A stretch of 14,611 nt of DNA from an uncultured Eubacteriales bacterium (GTDB taxonomy: Bacteria; Bacillota; Clostridia; Lachnospirales; Anaerotignaceae). The notes below the pieces were generated by a model that saw only the letters and a program-made list of their open reading frames with translations, did not search any database and had not been told where the DNA came from. Each line of letters starts with the position of its first letter. The first letter of the stretch is position 1. Shown piece after piece: positions 7,142 through 14,453 of the stretch. The DNA is taken from NCBI GenBank assembly GCA_900548595.1, contig URLB01000045.1, positions 1 to 14,611 on the forward strand, given 5' to 3'. Position numbers and translations under genes: made by a program.

Positions 7142-7201
7142 AAAAAAAGAGATTTCGAACACAAGCCAATTTTTCTCACGGTAAATTGTGTACGAAATCT
7201 C
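7142..7201 (-). terminator. Rho-independent terminator after obgE, long stem
   Basis: GAGATTTCG (7149-7157) pairs perfectly with CGAAATCTC (7193-7201). After one A-A mismatch, ACACAA (7159-7164) pairs with TTGTGT (7186-7191), leaving a 21-nt loop. Seven T follow on the minus strand (7148-7142). It begins 9 nt after the obgE stop. Within the loop region CAATTT (7167-7172) and AAATTG (7183-7188) could form a competing hairpin. Confidence 0.88.
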
Positions 7202-7210
7202 GTATAATTT

Positions 7211-8488
7211 TTAGCGGTAGTAAGTAAATTCCATATCGTATACTCTTACTGTATCGCCTTCTTTTATTCCCTTTTCATCAAGAGCGGCAATAATACCTTT
7301 TTCTCTTAAATATTTCTGGAAGAACGCAAATCCCTTTTCCGTTTCCAGATTTGTATATCCCATCATCTTTTCTACGCCTACGCCCGTAACAACGTAATAG
7401 TTTCCGTCGAACACTTCTATCTCGAAAGGTTCGTTGCTTCCTTCCATAGCTTCAAATTCTTCATATTCTTCTTCAAAAACTATATCTTCCGGATAGTCTT
7501 TGAGTATCAATGATATTTCGTCTATTACGTCTGTAAGGCCTCTGTTTGTAGCTGCCGATATGGGAATAACTTTTATTCCCTGCGGTTCAAATTCGGCTTT
7601 CAGCCTTTCAACATTTTCCTCGGCTCCCGGAATATCTGTTTTATTGGCAGCTATTACCTGCGGACGTTTCATAAGTTCGGGATTATATTTGAAAAGCTCG
7701 TCGTTTATCTTATGCACGTTTTCCACAGGGTCGTCTCCCTCTACTGCCGCAGCATCCACAACATGTATAAACGCCTTTGTTCTCTCCACATGACGAAGGA
7801 ATTCTATACCCAGACCTACGCCTTGGCTTGCGCCCTCCACTATACCAGGTATATCCGCAAGGACAAAATCATTGCCGTTTTTAAGCTGTACAACGCCGAG
7901 ATTAGGAGCAAGTGTAGTAAAGTGATAATTGGCTATTTTGGGGTTGGCGTTTGTAACCATAGAAAGAAATGTCGACTTACCTACATTGGGAAATCCTATA
8001 AGTCCGACGTCGGCAATAAGCTTAAGCTCCAAAACGACGTCATATTCCTTGGATTTCTGTCCCATTTCCGCATATCTGGGAGCCTGTCTTGTAGGTGTGG
8101 CAAAGTGCTGATTTCCTCTTCCGCCTCGTCCGCCTCTGATAACGACCTTTTCCTCTCCGTTTTTGGTTATGTCCGCCATAATCTTGTTTGTCGCAGCTTC
8201 CTTTACGACCGTTCCCTTAGGAACTTTGATTATAAGGTTTTCCCCGTCCTTACCGAAACGGTTTCTTTTTCCGCCGTCCTGCCCCGGTTCCGCCTTATAC
8301 ATTCTTTTGTATCTGAAGTCCATCAGAGTATTCATATTTTCATCACCGACAAAAATAATGCTTCCTCCTTTTCCGCCGTCTCCGCCGTCAGGACCTCCAT
8401 GGGTTATATATTTCGCTCTGTAAAACGAAACGCAGCCGTTGCCGCCGTCTCCGCCCTTTATGTGGATTTTAACTCTGTCTACAAACAT
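7211..8488 (-). CDS. obgE: GTPase Obg (ObgE/CgtA)
   Basis: Obg is an essential GTPase that takes part in 50S subunit assembly and links growth to the stringent response. The 425 residues match the Firmicutes form with a C-terminal OCT domain. The glycine-rich Obg fold covers 1-158 (GGDGGNG, GGPDGGDGGKGG, RGGRGGRGN). The G domain shows GFPNVGKST (165-173), the switch II DIPG (212-215), NKTD (282-285) and SAA (311-313). OCT covers about 350-425. GAGGTG lies 7 nt before the ATG. It follows the rplU-prp-rpmA operon but is cut off from it by a strong terminator, so it needs its own promoter in 8489-8610; I see only weak candidates there (for example TTTTGG, 17 nt, TATATT). Confidence 0.98.
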   Translation of the reverse strand: MFVDRVKIHIKGGDGGNGCVSFYRAKYITHGGPDGGDGGKGGSIIFVGDENMNTLMDFRYKRMYKAEPGQDGGKRNRFGKDGENLIIKVPKGTVVKEAATNKIMADITKNGEEKVVIRGGRGGRGNQHFATPTRQAPRYAEMGQKSKEYDVVLELKLIADVGLIGFPNVGKSTFLSMVTNANPKIANYHFTTLAPNLGVVQLKNGNDFVLADIPGIVEGASQGVGLGIEFLRHVERTKAFIHVVDAAAVEGDDPVENVHKINDELFKYNPELMKRPQVIAANKTDIPGAEENVERLKAEFEPQGIKVIPISAATNRGLTDVIDEISLILKDYPEDIVFEEEYEEFEAMEGSNEPFEIEVFDGNYYVVTGVGVEKMMGYTNLETEKGFAFFQKYLREKGIIAALDEKGIKEGDTVRVYDMEFTYYR

Positions 8489-8610
8489 GCTTTTTCACCT
8501 CTCTGTACTAAATAAAAAGCCTATGTGTTTAATCTTACCTTTCAACAATATAATTATGCCGTAAGTTCGCCAAAACCGATCCCATCGACTGCCTTTGGCC
8601 AGCTTAAGAC

Positions 8611-8646
8611 AAAAGAAGGTTTCAAATGACTCCATTTGAAACCTTC
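8611..8646 (-). terminator. Rho-independent terminator of the rplU-prp-rpmA operon
   Basis: A perfect 14-bp stem (8615-8628 with 8633-8646) closes a 4-nt loop. TTTT (8614-8611) follows on the minus strand. It lies 8 nt after the rpmA stop codon. Confidence 0.9.
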
Positions 8647-8654
8647 ATGCTTGA

Positions 8655-8954
8655 TTATTCTGCGATTTCCACTGTTTCTACAGGATAAACAGAAACCTGT
8701 TTTTTGTCTTTGCCTTTTCTTTCGTATTTAACACGTCCGTCAATAAGAGCAAAGAGCGAATCGTTGCCGCCGATGCCTACATTGTTTCCGGGATGGATTT
8801 TTGTTCCTCTCTGTGTATATAAGATATTACCGGCTCTTACAACCTGTCCGTCAGCGCGTTTTGCGCCAAGTCTTTTTGACTTTGAATCACGGCCGTTCTT
8901 TGTAGAACCCATACCTTTTTTATGAGCGAAAAGCTGAAGGTTTAATTTTAACAT
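8655..8954 (-). CDS. rpmA: 50S ribosomal protein L27, with cleavable N-terminal extension
   Basis: L27 sits at the peptidyl transferase centre of the large subunit, where its N-terminal tail reaches the tRNA ends. The 99 residues contain the conserved core STKNGRDSKSKRLG, QRGTKIHPGNNVGIG and DSLFAL. The N-terminus is MLKLNLQLFAHKKG; the mature protein should start at the Ala after LQLF, as in Staphylococcus aureus, where the extension (LNLQFF) is removed by Prp. Here the first F of the pair is Leu. GGAGGTG lies 7 nt before the ATG, inside the end of prp, and the two genes are separated by one base. The adjacent prp supports a working cleavage system. Confidence 0.98.
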   Translation of the reverse strand: MLKLNLQLFAHKKGMGSTKNGRDSKSKRLGAKRADGQVVRAGNILYTQRGTKIHPGNNVGIGGNDSLFALIDGRVKYERKGKDKKQVSVYPVETVEIAE

Positions 8955-8955
8955 T

Positions 8956-9297
8956 TCAGTGCACCTCCTCGTTTATCGATATATAGCAACCATATTCTTT
9001 TTCAATATCGTTGAGTCCGTTCAGCATTGCCTTTAAAAGCAACTGAACGTCGCAGTTTGCCTTTCCCTGCCTTGTATCCGGCAGATTAAGGCTGAGATAT
9101 CCGCCTTTTTTTTCATCGGTCTCGCATTCAAAATTTTCGGAAGTAAAAAGCTCGATACAATTGATTGTATTTATTGTAAGCACCGACACTGCGGAACATA
9201 CAATATCGCTTCCCTCTTCGGCAAAATCCGCATGACCTTTCAGACGGAAACCGTAAATATCTCCTGTTTTATTACGAAATACATTTACACGAATCAT
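8956..9297 (-). CDS. prp: Ribosomal-processing cysteine protease Prp
   Basis: Prp (YsxB family) removes the N-terminal extension from pre-L27, a step needed for working ribosomes in Firmicutes that carry the extension. The 113 residues match the family. The catalytic pair is visible: H22 in LKGHADFA and C34 in DIVCSAVSVL, the same positions as in the S. aureus enzyme. The C-terminal half has the typical LLLKAMLNGLNDIEKEY helix. It lies between rplU and rpmA, 5 nt after the rplU stop and 1 nt before rpmA. No ribosome binding site is visible before its ATG, so translation probably depends on reinitiation after rplU, which would keep the protease below the level of its substrate. Confidence 0.95.
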   Translation of the reverse strand: MIRVNVFRNKTGDIYGFRLKGHADFAEEGSDIVCSAVSVLTINTINCIELFTSENFECETDEKKGGYLSLNLPDTRQGKANCDVQLLLKAMLNGLNDIEKEYGCYISINEEVH

Positions 9298-9302
9298 AAT
9301 AA

Positions 9303-9614
9303 TTAAAGAGCGATTGAGTCAATTTTAAGCATTGTGTAAGGCTGTCTGTGGCCTTTTTTCTTATGGAAGCCTTTTTTAGATTTGTATTTGTAAATAACAA
9401 CCTTTTTAGCCTTACCATCGGCGATAACAGTAGCTGCAACCTTAGCGCCTTCAACGTAAGGAGCTCCTACAGAAATACCGTTGTCTCCTGAAACTGCAAG
9501 TACTTTATCAAAAGCGTAAGCTGAACCTGCCTCAACAGCAAGCTTCTCAACTTTGATTACATCACCTTCAGATACTTTGTACTGCTTTCCACCTGTCTCG
9601 ATAATTGCGTACAT
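9303..9614 (-). CDS. rplU: 50S ribosomal protein L21
   Basis: L21 is a structural 23S rRNA-binding protein of the large subunit. Starting at ATG 9612-9614 gives 103 residues, the usual length, beginning MYAIIETGGKQYKV. The C-terminal KKVVIYKYKSKKGFHKKKGHRQPYT contains the rRNA-binding signature of the family. GGAGGTG lies about 5 nt before this ATG. The frame stays open upstream to 9701, but the extra 29 residues have no homology to L21, lie in the leader RNA and begin close to the predicted transcription start. First gene of rplU-prp-rpmA. Confidence 0.98.
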   Translation of the reverse strand: MYAIIETGGKQYKVSEGDVIKVEKLAVEAGSAYAFDKVLAVSGDNGISVGAPYVEGAKVAATVIADGKAKKVVIYKYKSKKGFHKKKGHRQPYTMLKIDSIAL

Positions 9615-9701
9615 ATATACACCTCCTCGCAATTTACTCGCCGAATACGGTATCCGAACCCTTTGTCCGAATTTCCAACCTCTTCGAGCGGCTAAACACA
9701 C
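9615..9701 (-). ncRNA. Probable L21 leader (ribosomal protein operon leader RNA)
   Basis: About 86 nt lie between the predicted transcription start and the rplU ATG. The stretch is richer in G and C than neighbouring gaps, has several short complementary segments (for example CTCG near 9684 and CGAG near 9626, and a CGGATAC/GTATTCG pair near 9646-9660), and holds no supported ORF. Position and length fit the L21 leader family known in Firmicutes, a proposed autoregulatory element. I assign it by position; I cannot align it to the covariance model. Confidence 0.6.
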
Positions 9702-9707
9702 TTAGAT

Positions 9708-9736
9708 ATAATATCATAGTTGAATTTATGTGTCAA
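9708..9736 (-). promoter_or_regulatory. Promoter of the rplU-prp-rpmA operon
   Basis: On the minus strand TTGACA (9731-9736), a 17-nt spacer and TATTAT (9708-9713) form a near-perfect housekeeping promoter; TGA directly before the -10 adds an extended -10. It begins 12 nt after the stop of the TPR gene. Confidence 0.88.
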
Positions 9737-9748
9737 CAATGCTTCCTC

Positions 9749-12469
9749 TTATTTTTTCGATTTTCCCATATTTTTTGCCATTTTTAATTTTACAAGCTTT
9801 CCAAACGCACCCATAGACTTATATGCCGATGTCAGAAGTCGTTTAAACTCTTCCTCTCTTCCGCAAAATGAGTCGGCATTTTCTATTCTCTGAGCCGCTT
9901 CATTATATTTTTCATCTTTTATCAAAGCATTGCAACCGTTTATTACCATATCGCAGTATTTTTCATCTTCTTTTCCGAACAGTCCTGCGTAAAGTTCCGC
10001 CGCTTTATCATACATGGTTACGGCGTCTGTGTACCTTTCCTGTAACATATAAAGTTCTCCGGCTTTTGCAAGTATATCCGCAAACTCCGTATTTTCTCCG
10101 TAATCTCTCCTTACAATGAGAGCGGTCTCGCTTAAATATTCGGTTGCCTTCGTATATTTATTAAGTTTTGCAGCCGTTTCGGAAGCTTTTTTCAGAAAGT
10201 CACAGTATTCCTCTGTCGGAATATTCTCTCTTGCTTTTGCCTCCGCAAGCCCCTTCTCAAAATAATCCGTTGATTTTTCAGGTTGGTTTTCAAATGCCGC
10301 TCCCAAAAGGCAGTATACTTCAGAAGCATACTTTATAAAATCGGAGCTTTCTTCCGATATTGACGGAAGCAACTTTTCAAGTCTTTCACCTGCTTCTTTG
10401 GCTCTGTTCAAAGCTGTCATCGCTTTAGCCGCAAGTATTTCCGCTTCGCATTTTTCTCCTGTGTTTTTAGCATACTCCAACGCTTTGACCGCCAAGTCGG
10501 CTGCGTTTTCATTTTTTCCGAGTATTTTCTCGGCTTCTGCCCATTTTAATGTTACGTTGTACATGACGCTCTTATTTTCTTTATCTAGGTCATTGTATAT
10601 TTTCTCGAACATATCAACGGCTTTTTCGCTGTCTCCTCCCGAAACGAGTTCCGATGCAAAATCAGCCTTTTCTGCCGCAATAACAGCTTTATCAATACCA
10701 TCGCTTCTTGAGGCTATACCCTCTGCCCTAAATATAATTTCTTCGGCTTTCTGCTTGTACCCGAGTATATATTGAGTTTTGGCCTGCATAAACATAAGCT
10801 TTAAAAACTCCGTATTGTCAGACGAATATTTTTTATGCAGGGATACGGCTTTTTTCAATTTATCGGCAGCCTGTTCATATTTTTTCATCTTATACAAAAC
10901 TTTACAATGGGTGCAAATACATCTGATAAAAAACGGTGTGTCCGTTCCTATCATAGTTTCCACAATTTCCTCTGCCGATTGCAGATATTCCTCAGCCTTG
11001 ACATATAAATCAAGCTTTATCAGCAGTTCAGCGCTGTCATATAAAGCCTTTGCGTATTTCGGATGTCTTTTTCCGTATTCCGACTCCCTGTATTCAATCA
11101 ATTTTTCGCAAAACCGAACCGTTTTATCGGATTCGCCCATGTTACAACAAGCCTCGGCCATAAGCCTTATATTTTCCGCATAGCCTCTTACTTTTATGCC
11201 GCCTGTTATTATAATGTCTTTGTTCATTATAAGGGACTGCATAAAAAAGCCTTGCGCTCTCAGATTGTCGCCTTTTTTCATATACAGTCTTCCAAGCGCT
11301 ATCAGAGACTCCCCGACCGGTTCGCTTATCTCGCCCATATTTTTTCTTTTCAATTCCAAGGCTTTTTCCTGTAATTCTATAGCCCTGTCATACTTTTCCG
11401 ATTTTTCATAAATTTCGGCAAGACTGATAAGCGTAAGTATATAATGCGGATGATTCTCACCGACCAGTTTCTCTTTCATTTCCAACGCTTCGTTATGGTA
11501 TTCTATCGCCTTTTCCAAATCTCCCAAAGCACAGTAGTCTACACCGATATTGGTTATAACATCACCGTAAAACACATGATTTTTTCCCAGCATTTCTTCA
11601 ACGAGCGAAAGAACCCTTTTATGTACATCCAAAGCTTTCTCATGTTCTTTATTCAGATTATACATCAATGCAAGGTTATTAAGTACGGAAATAAAATCAA
11701 GATGTTTTGTATCCATCAGCCTTTCACGCACAGCTACAGCCTGTTCATACTGCTTTGCCGCGTCTTCAAACTTTTCCACCTTTTGGCATACAAGAGCCGA
11801 GTTCAGAAGATATGTCATTTTAAAATAACTGTCGGCCTCGTTTACTTTTTCGGATATTTTAGCCGCTCTTCCATACTCGTCGCGCGCTCTTCTGTAGTTA
11901 CCGTATTTTCTGCACGCATCGGCTAAACTGACATGTATATCCAAAAAATCGCTCATTTCATAATTTTTGATATTCTTTGCGATTTCAAGAGTATTCGTCA
12001 ATATTTCAACGGCTTTTTCCGTTTTTCCCCAATCTGCGTACATATTGCCGAGATTATATAAACTGTCGGCATATTTTACACTGTGCTCGCCTTCATTTTC
12101 CTTTATCCTTCCGCTGACGGTTTTAAGCACTTCCTCTGCCTTGGAAAAATCTCCCGATGAACTTAAAAGAACTCCGAAATTTGTCAGCGTATTCAGATAA
12201 GACATGCTGTTTTCCCCAAGCAGTTCTTTTTTTATCCCAGCAGCCTCTTTGTACAGTTCTTTAGCTCTGTCATATATATGAACATCATCAAACACTATCG
12301 CAAGGTTGTTTATATCATCGGCGTAAGACTCCGTATTACAAGCGTTGTTATTTTTATAAAGCTCCGTTATTTTATTGCCGATATCTATTGCGTCGGCATA
12401 TCTTTTCTCATTATATGAATCTGTAAAGTCTTTCCTAAGATTCATCAATTCTCTCAAATAATAACCCAT
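9749..12469 (-). CDS. Large tetratricopeptide repeat (TPR) protein, function unknown
   Basis: The 906 residues are almost entirely helical repeats of about 42 residues, of the kinesin-light-chain-like TPR type. Clear units include SLYNLGNMYADWGKTEKAVE, LNNLALMYNLNKEHEKALDV, ITNIGVDYCALGDLEKAIEY and LISLAEIYEKSEKYDRAIEL, joined by links such as EKLVGENHPHY. Roughly 18-20 units fit from residue 10 to 890. The first half keeps the consensus best and the second half is more diverged. There is no signal peptide, membrane segment or recognisable catalytic domain, and the tail is basic (LKMAKNMGKSKK). It is therefore probably a cytoplasmic scaffold or partner-binding protein. GGAGGAG lies just before the ATG. 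It follows recX after 75 nt that hold a hairpin but no obvious promoter, so it may be reached by read-through from recA-recX. I do not recognise a named family. Confidence 0.9.
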   Translation of the reverse strand: MGYYLRELMNLRKDFTDSYNEKRYADAIDIGNKITELYKNNNACNTESYADDINNLAIVFDDVHIYDRAKELYKEAAGIKKELLGENSMSYLNTLTNFGVLLSSSGDFSKAEEVLKTVSGRIKENEGEHSVKYADSLYNLGNMYADWGKTEKAVEILTNTLEIAKNIKNYEMSDFLDIHVSLADACRKYGNYRRARDEYGRAAKISEKVNEADSYFKMTYLLNSALVCQKVEKFEDAAKQYEQAVAVRERLMDTKHLDFISVLNNLALMYNLNKEHEKALDVHKRVLSLVEEMLGKNHVFYGDVITNIGVDYCALGDLEKAIEYHNEALEMKEKLVGENHPHYILTLISLAEIYEKSEKYDRAIELQEKALELKRKNMGEISEPVGESLIALGRLYMKKGDNLRAQGFFMQSLIMNKDIIITGGIKVRGYAENIRLMAEACCNMGESDKTVRFCEKLIEYRESEYGKRHPKYAKALYDSAELLIKLDLYVKAEEYLQSAEEIVETMIGTDTPFFIRCICTHCKVLYKMKKYEQAADKLKKAVSLHKKYSSDNTEFLKLMFMQAKTQYILGYKQKAEEIIFRAEGIASRSDGIDKAVIAAEKADFASELVSGGDSEKAVDMFEKIYNDLDKENKSVMYNVTLKWAEAEKILGKNENAADLAVKALEYAKNTGEKCEAEILAAKAMTALNRAKEAGERLEKLLPSISEESSDFIKYASEVYCLLGAAFENQPEKSTDYFEKGLAEAKARENIPTEEYCDFLKKASETAAKLNKYTKATEYLSETALIVRRDYGENTEFADILAKAGELYMLQERYTDAVTMYDKAAELYAGLFGKEDEKYCDMVINGCNALIKDEKYNEAAQRIENADSFCGREEEFKRLLTSAYKSMGAFGKLVKLKMAKNMGKSKK

Positions 12470-12502
12470 TTTCTCCTCCGACCATGAAGTTAAATAATGC
12501 TG

Positions 12503-12535
12503 AACAAGGGAAAATCCATTGGATTTTCCCTTGTT
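12503..12535 (-). terminator. Long hairpin between recX and the TPR gene, possible leaky terminator
   Basis: A perfect 15-bp stem (12503-12517 with 12521-12535) has a 3-nt loop and begins 9 nt after the recX stop. On the minus strand it is followed by CAGCATTATTT rather than a T run, so it is a poor intrinsic terminator. It may stabilise the recA-recX mRNA 3' end or partly reduce read-through into the TPR gene. Confidence 0.6.
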
Positions 12536-12544
12536 ATTATAATA

Positions 12545-13168
12545 TTATATTCCTTTTTCCGCAAGGCTGGCAACAGCGGCTTTGATTACTCCGTAGGAGA
12601 ATCCCTTTCTTTGTAAAAATCCGTAAACCCTGGATAATTCTTTTCTGTCCATATTGGCGAAATCTTCATACTTTCTCTCAAGCAAAGCTTCTGCCAACGG
12701 CTGTTCGTCTATTTCCGCCTCTTCCAAAGCCTCGTCTATGACTTCTTCTTTTATTCCACGCTCTTTCAATTCCATTTTTATGAGGAATTTTCCCTTCGGT
12801 CTGAGTTTCATGGTTTCCTTTATGTACTTTCTGCAATACTCTTCGTCGTTTACATATTCGTACTTTTTAAGGAATTCCGTTACTCTCCGTATTATATCCT
12901 CAGGATACTCATATTCCCTCAGCTTGACGGCAATTTCTTTTTCCGTCCGCATTTTGTATCCCAAATACCTTATGGCTGCGTCCTGCGCCTTTATATACAA
13001 AGTCGTGTCCATAATATATTCATAGGTTGCCGTCGGTATTTCTTCGCTCTCTTTCAGCTTAAAATACAGTATGTCCTCCATTATAAGTCCGAAAGCGAAC
13101 TCTCCGTCAATATAAACCGAATACCTGGATTTATTTTTTTTCTGCTGCTCTATTCTTGTTACTGTCAT
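12545..13168 (-). CDS. recX: Regulatory protein RecX
   Basis: RecX binds RecA filaments and modulates (usually limits) RecA strand exchange and coprotease activity. The 207 residues fit the longer Firmicutes form. The protein is built of three-helix RecX repeats. Typical segments are AIRYLGYKMRTEKEIAVKL (first repeat), YVNDEEYCRKYIKE, RPKGKFLIKMELKERGI (central repeat) and the C-terminal YGFLQRKGFSYGVIKAAV. An N-terminal beta-rich part (SRYSVYIDGEFAFGLI) is also typical. It starts 9 nt after recA; the nearest Shine-Dalgarno-like site (GAGGA) is about 14 nt away and inside recA, which suggests low, coupled translation relative to recA. Confidence 0.95.
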   Translation of the reverse strand: MTVTRIEQQKKNKSRYSVYIDGEFAFGLIMEDILYFKLKESEEIPTATYEYIMDTTLYIKAQDAAIRYLGYKMRTEKEIAVKLREYEYPEDIIRRVTEFLKKYEYVNDEEYCRKYIKETMKLRPKGKFLIKMELKERGIKEEVIDEALEEAEIDEQPLAEALLERKYEDFANMDRKELSRVYGFLQRKGFSYGVIKAAVASLAEKGI

Positions 13169-13177
13169 GGTTTCGGC

Positions 13178-14383
13178 TTATTCCTCTTCATATTCCTCTT
13201 CGTCTTCATCTTCCAGAGTATATGCGTCCGACGGAATTATAAGTATATCCTCATCGTCTTCGCTTATTACCTCGGCTTTTTTAGCCTTTTTGGGCTTTTC
13301 TGTCTTTTCTGTTTTTTCGGTTTCTGCGGCAGGCTTTTCACCGTTGTTTGCCTCTTCATTAAGTCCGTAGTGGTCTCTTACCTGCTTTTCTATTTCGTCA
13401 AGCACTTCCGGGTGTTCATGGAGATATTTTTTCGCATTTTCTCGACCCTGACCTATTTTTTCATCCTTATAGGCATACCATGCTCCGCTCTTATTAATTA
13501 TGTCAAGCTCAGTAGCTAAATCGAGAGTATCTCCCTCTCTTGATATTCCTTTTCCGTACATAATATCAAATTCCGTAGTTTTGAACGGAGGCGCAACTTT
13601 ATTTTTTGCTATCTTAACCTTTGTTCTGTTTCCGACAAGTTCGTTATTCACTTTTATCACATCGGCTTTTCTTATATCTATACGCACGGAAGCATAGAAC
13701 TTAAGCGCGCGTCCGCCTGTTGTCGTTTCCGGATTTCCGAATGTAACGCCTATCTTTTCTCTAAGCTGATTTATAAATACTACCGTACAGTTCGATTTGT
13801 TTGTAAAAGCCGTCAACTTTCTGAGCGCCTGGGACATAAGTCTTGCTTGCAGTCCCATGTGGGATTCACCCATTTCGCCCTGTATTTCCGCACGGGGTAC
13901 AAGAGCCGCAACGGAGTCGACAATGACAATGTCTATTGCTCCCGAACGAACCATTGTTTCAGCTATTTCCAACGCCTGTTCTCCGTCGTCTGGCTGTGAA
14001 AGATATATATTATTTGTATCTACGCCGAGATTCTTTGCATAAATCGGGTCAAGGGCATGTTCGGCATCTATATATCCCGCTAATCCGCCCATTTTCTGAA
14101 CTTCCGCTACAAGGTGGAGAGCTATTGTCGTTTTACCGGATGATTCCGGTCCGAATATCTCTATTATTCTTCCCCTCGGTACTCCCCCTACTCCCAGAGC
14201 AATATCAAGACTCAAGCATCCCGTAGGTATTACGTCCACGTTTGCTTTCACAGGCTCGTCGCCGAGCTTCATAACGGCGCCTTTTCCATACTGTTTTTCT
14301 ATATAAGCAAGGGCTGCTTCAAGAGCTTTCCCTTTATCGTCAAATTTACTGAAATCCTTAGGATTGGTTTTTTTCTCAGCCAC
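13178..14383 (-). CDS. recA: Recombinase RecA, with long charged C-terminal tail
   Basis: RecA forms ATP-dependent filaments on single-stranded DNA for homologous recombination and triggers LexA self-cleavage. The Walker A GPESSGKTT (78-86), Walker B IVIVDSV (152-158), the FINQLREKIGVTFGNPETTTGG block covering loop 2 (203-224) and the KVAPPFK segment are all intact. The start codon is GTG (14381-14383), with AAGGAG 10 nt upstream; the protein then begins MAEKKTNPKDF. Total length is 401, about 50 more than Escherichia coli RecA. The extra is a tail from about 344: a Glu/Lys/Thr stretch, a basic KPKKAKKAE segment and a highly acidic end (EDEDEEEYEEE). The tail is longer and more charged than usual; acidic RecA tails are known to restrain DNA binding. 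Confidence 0.99.
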   Translation of the reverse strand: MAEKKTNPKDFSKFDDKGKALEAALAYIEKQYGKGAVMKLGDEPVKANVDVIPTGCLSLDIALGVGGVPRGRIIEIFGPESSGKTTIALHLVAEVQKMGGLAGYIDAEHALDPIYAKNLGVDTNNIYLSQPDDGEQALEIAETMVRSGAIDIVIVDSVAALVPRAEIQGEMGESHMGLQARLMSQALRKLTAFTNKSNCTVVFINQLREKIGVTFGNPETTTGGRALKFYASVRIDIRKADVIKVNNELVGNRTKVKIAKNKVAPPFKTTEFDIMYGKGISREGDTLDLATELDIINKSGAWYAYKDEKIGQGRENAKKYLHEHPEVLDEIEKQVRDHYGLNEEANNGEKPAAETEKTEKTEKPKKAKKAEVISEDDEDILIIPSDAYTLEDEDEEEYEEE

Positions 14384-14410
14384 GGCAATCTTACTCCTTC
14401 CAACTATAAC

Positions 14411-14422
14411 GAAATTATGTTC
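14411..14422. promoter_or_regulatory. Possible LexA box at recA
   Basis: GAAATTATGTTC (plus strand) differs at one half-site base from the Firmicutes/Clostridial SOS box GAAC-N4-GTTC. It lies just downstream of the recA -10, a sensible place for a repressor. One mismatch in a key half-site keeps confidence low. Confidence 0.4.
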
Positions 14423-14435
14423 TCATTATAGAACA
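14418..14435. promoter_or_regulatory. Inverted repeat covering the recA -10 element
   Basis: On the minus strand TGTTCTATAATGAGAACA is a perfect 6-bp inverted repeat with a 6-nt centre, and the TATAAT -10 lies inside it. It shares the GTTC/GAAC words of LexA boxes but in the opposite order (GTTC-N8-GAAC). It is a candidate operator, overlapping the possible LexA box at 14411-14422. Confidence 0.5.
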
Positions 14436-14453
14436 GGTATTTCTATTAGTCAA
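14425..14453 (-). promoter_or_regulatory. recA promoter
   Basis: On the minus strand TTGACT (14448-14453), a 17-nt spacer and a consensus TATAAT (14425-14430) form a strong promoter. The -35 overlaps the last codons and stop of cinA. Confidence 0.88.

Noticed and set aside
7712..8515. Plus-strand open frame of 267 codons opposite obgE
   Set aside because: It is antisense to a certain gene, shows no recognisable domain and consists of residues expected from the reverse complement of Gly- and Asp-rich codons.
8489..8610. Small minus-strand ORF of 16 codons in the gap before obgE
   Set aside because: It has no ribosome binding site and no recognisable features; the gap probably just holds the obgE promoter.
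9615..9701. 29-residue N-terminal extension of L21
   Set aside because: The frame is open, but L21 homology, length and the GGAGGTG site all support the ATG at 9612-9614; the upstream part is leader RNA.
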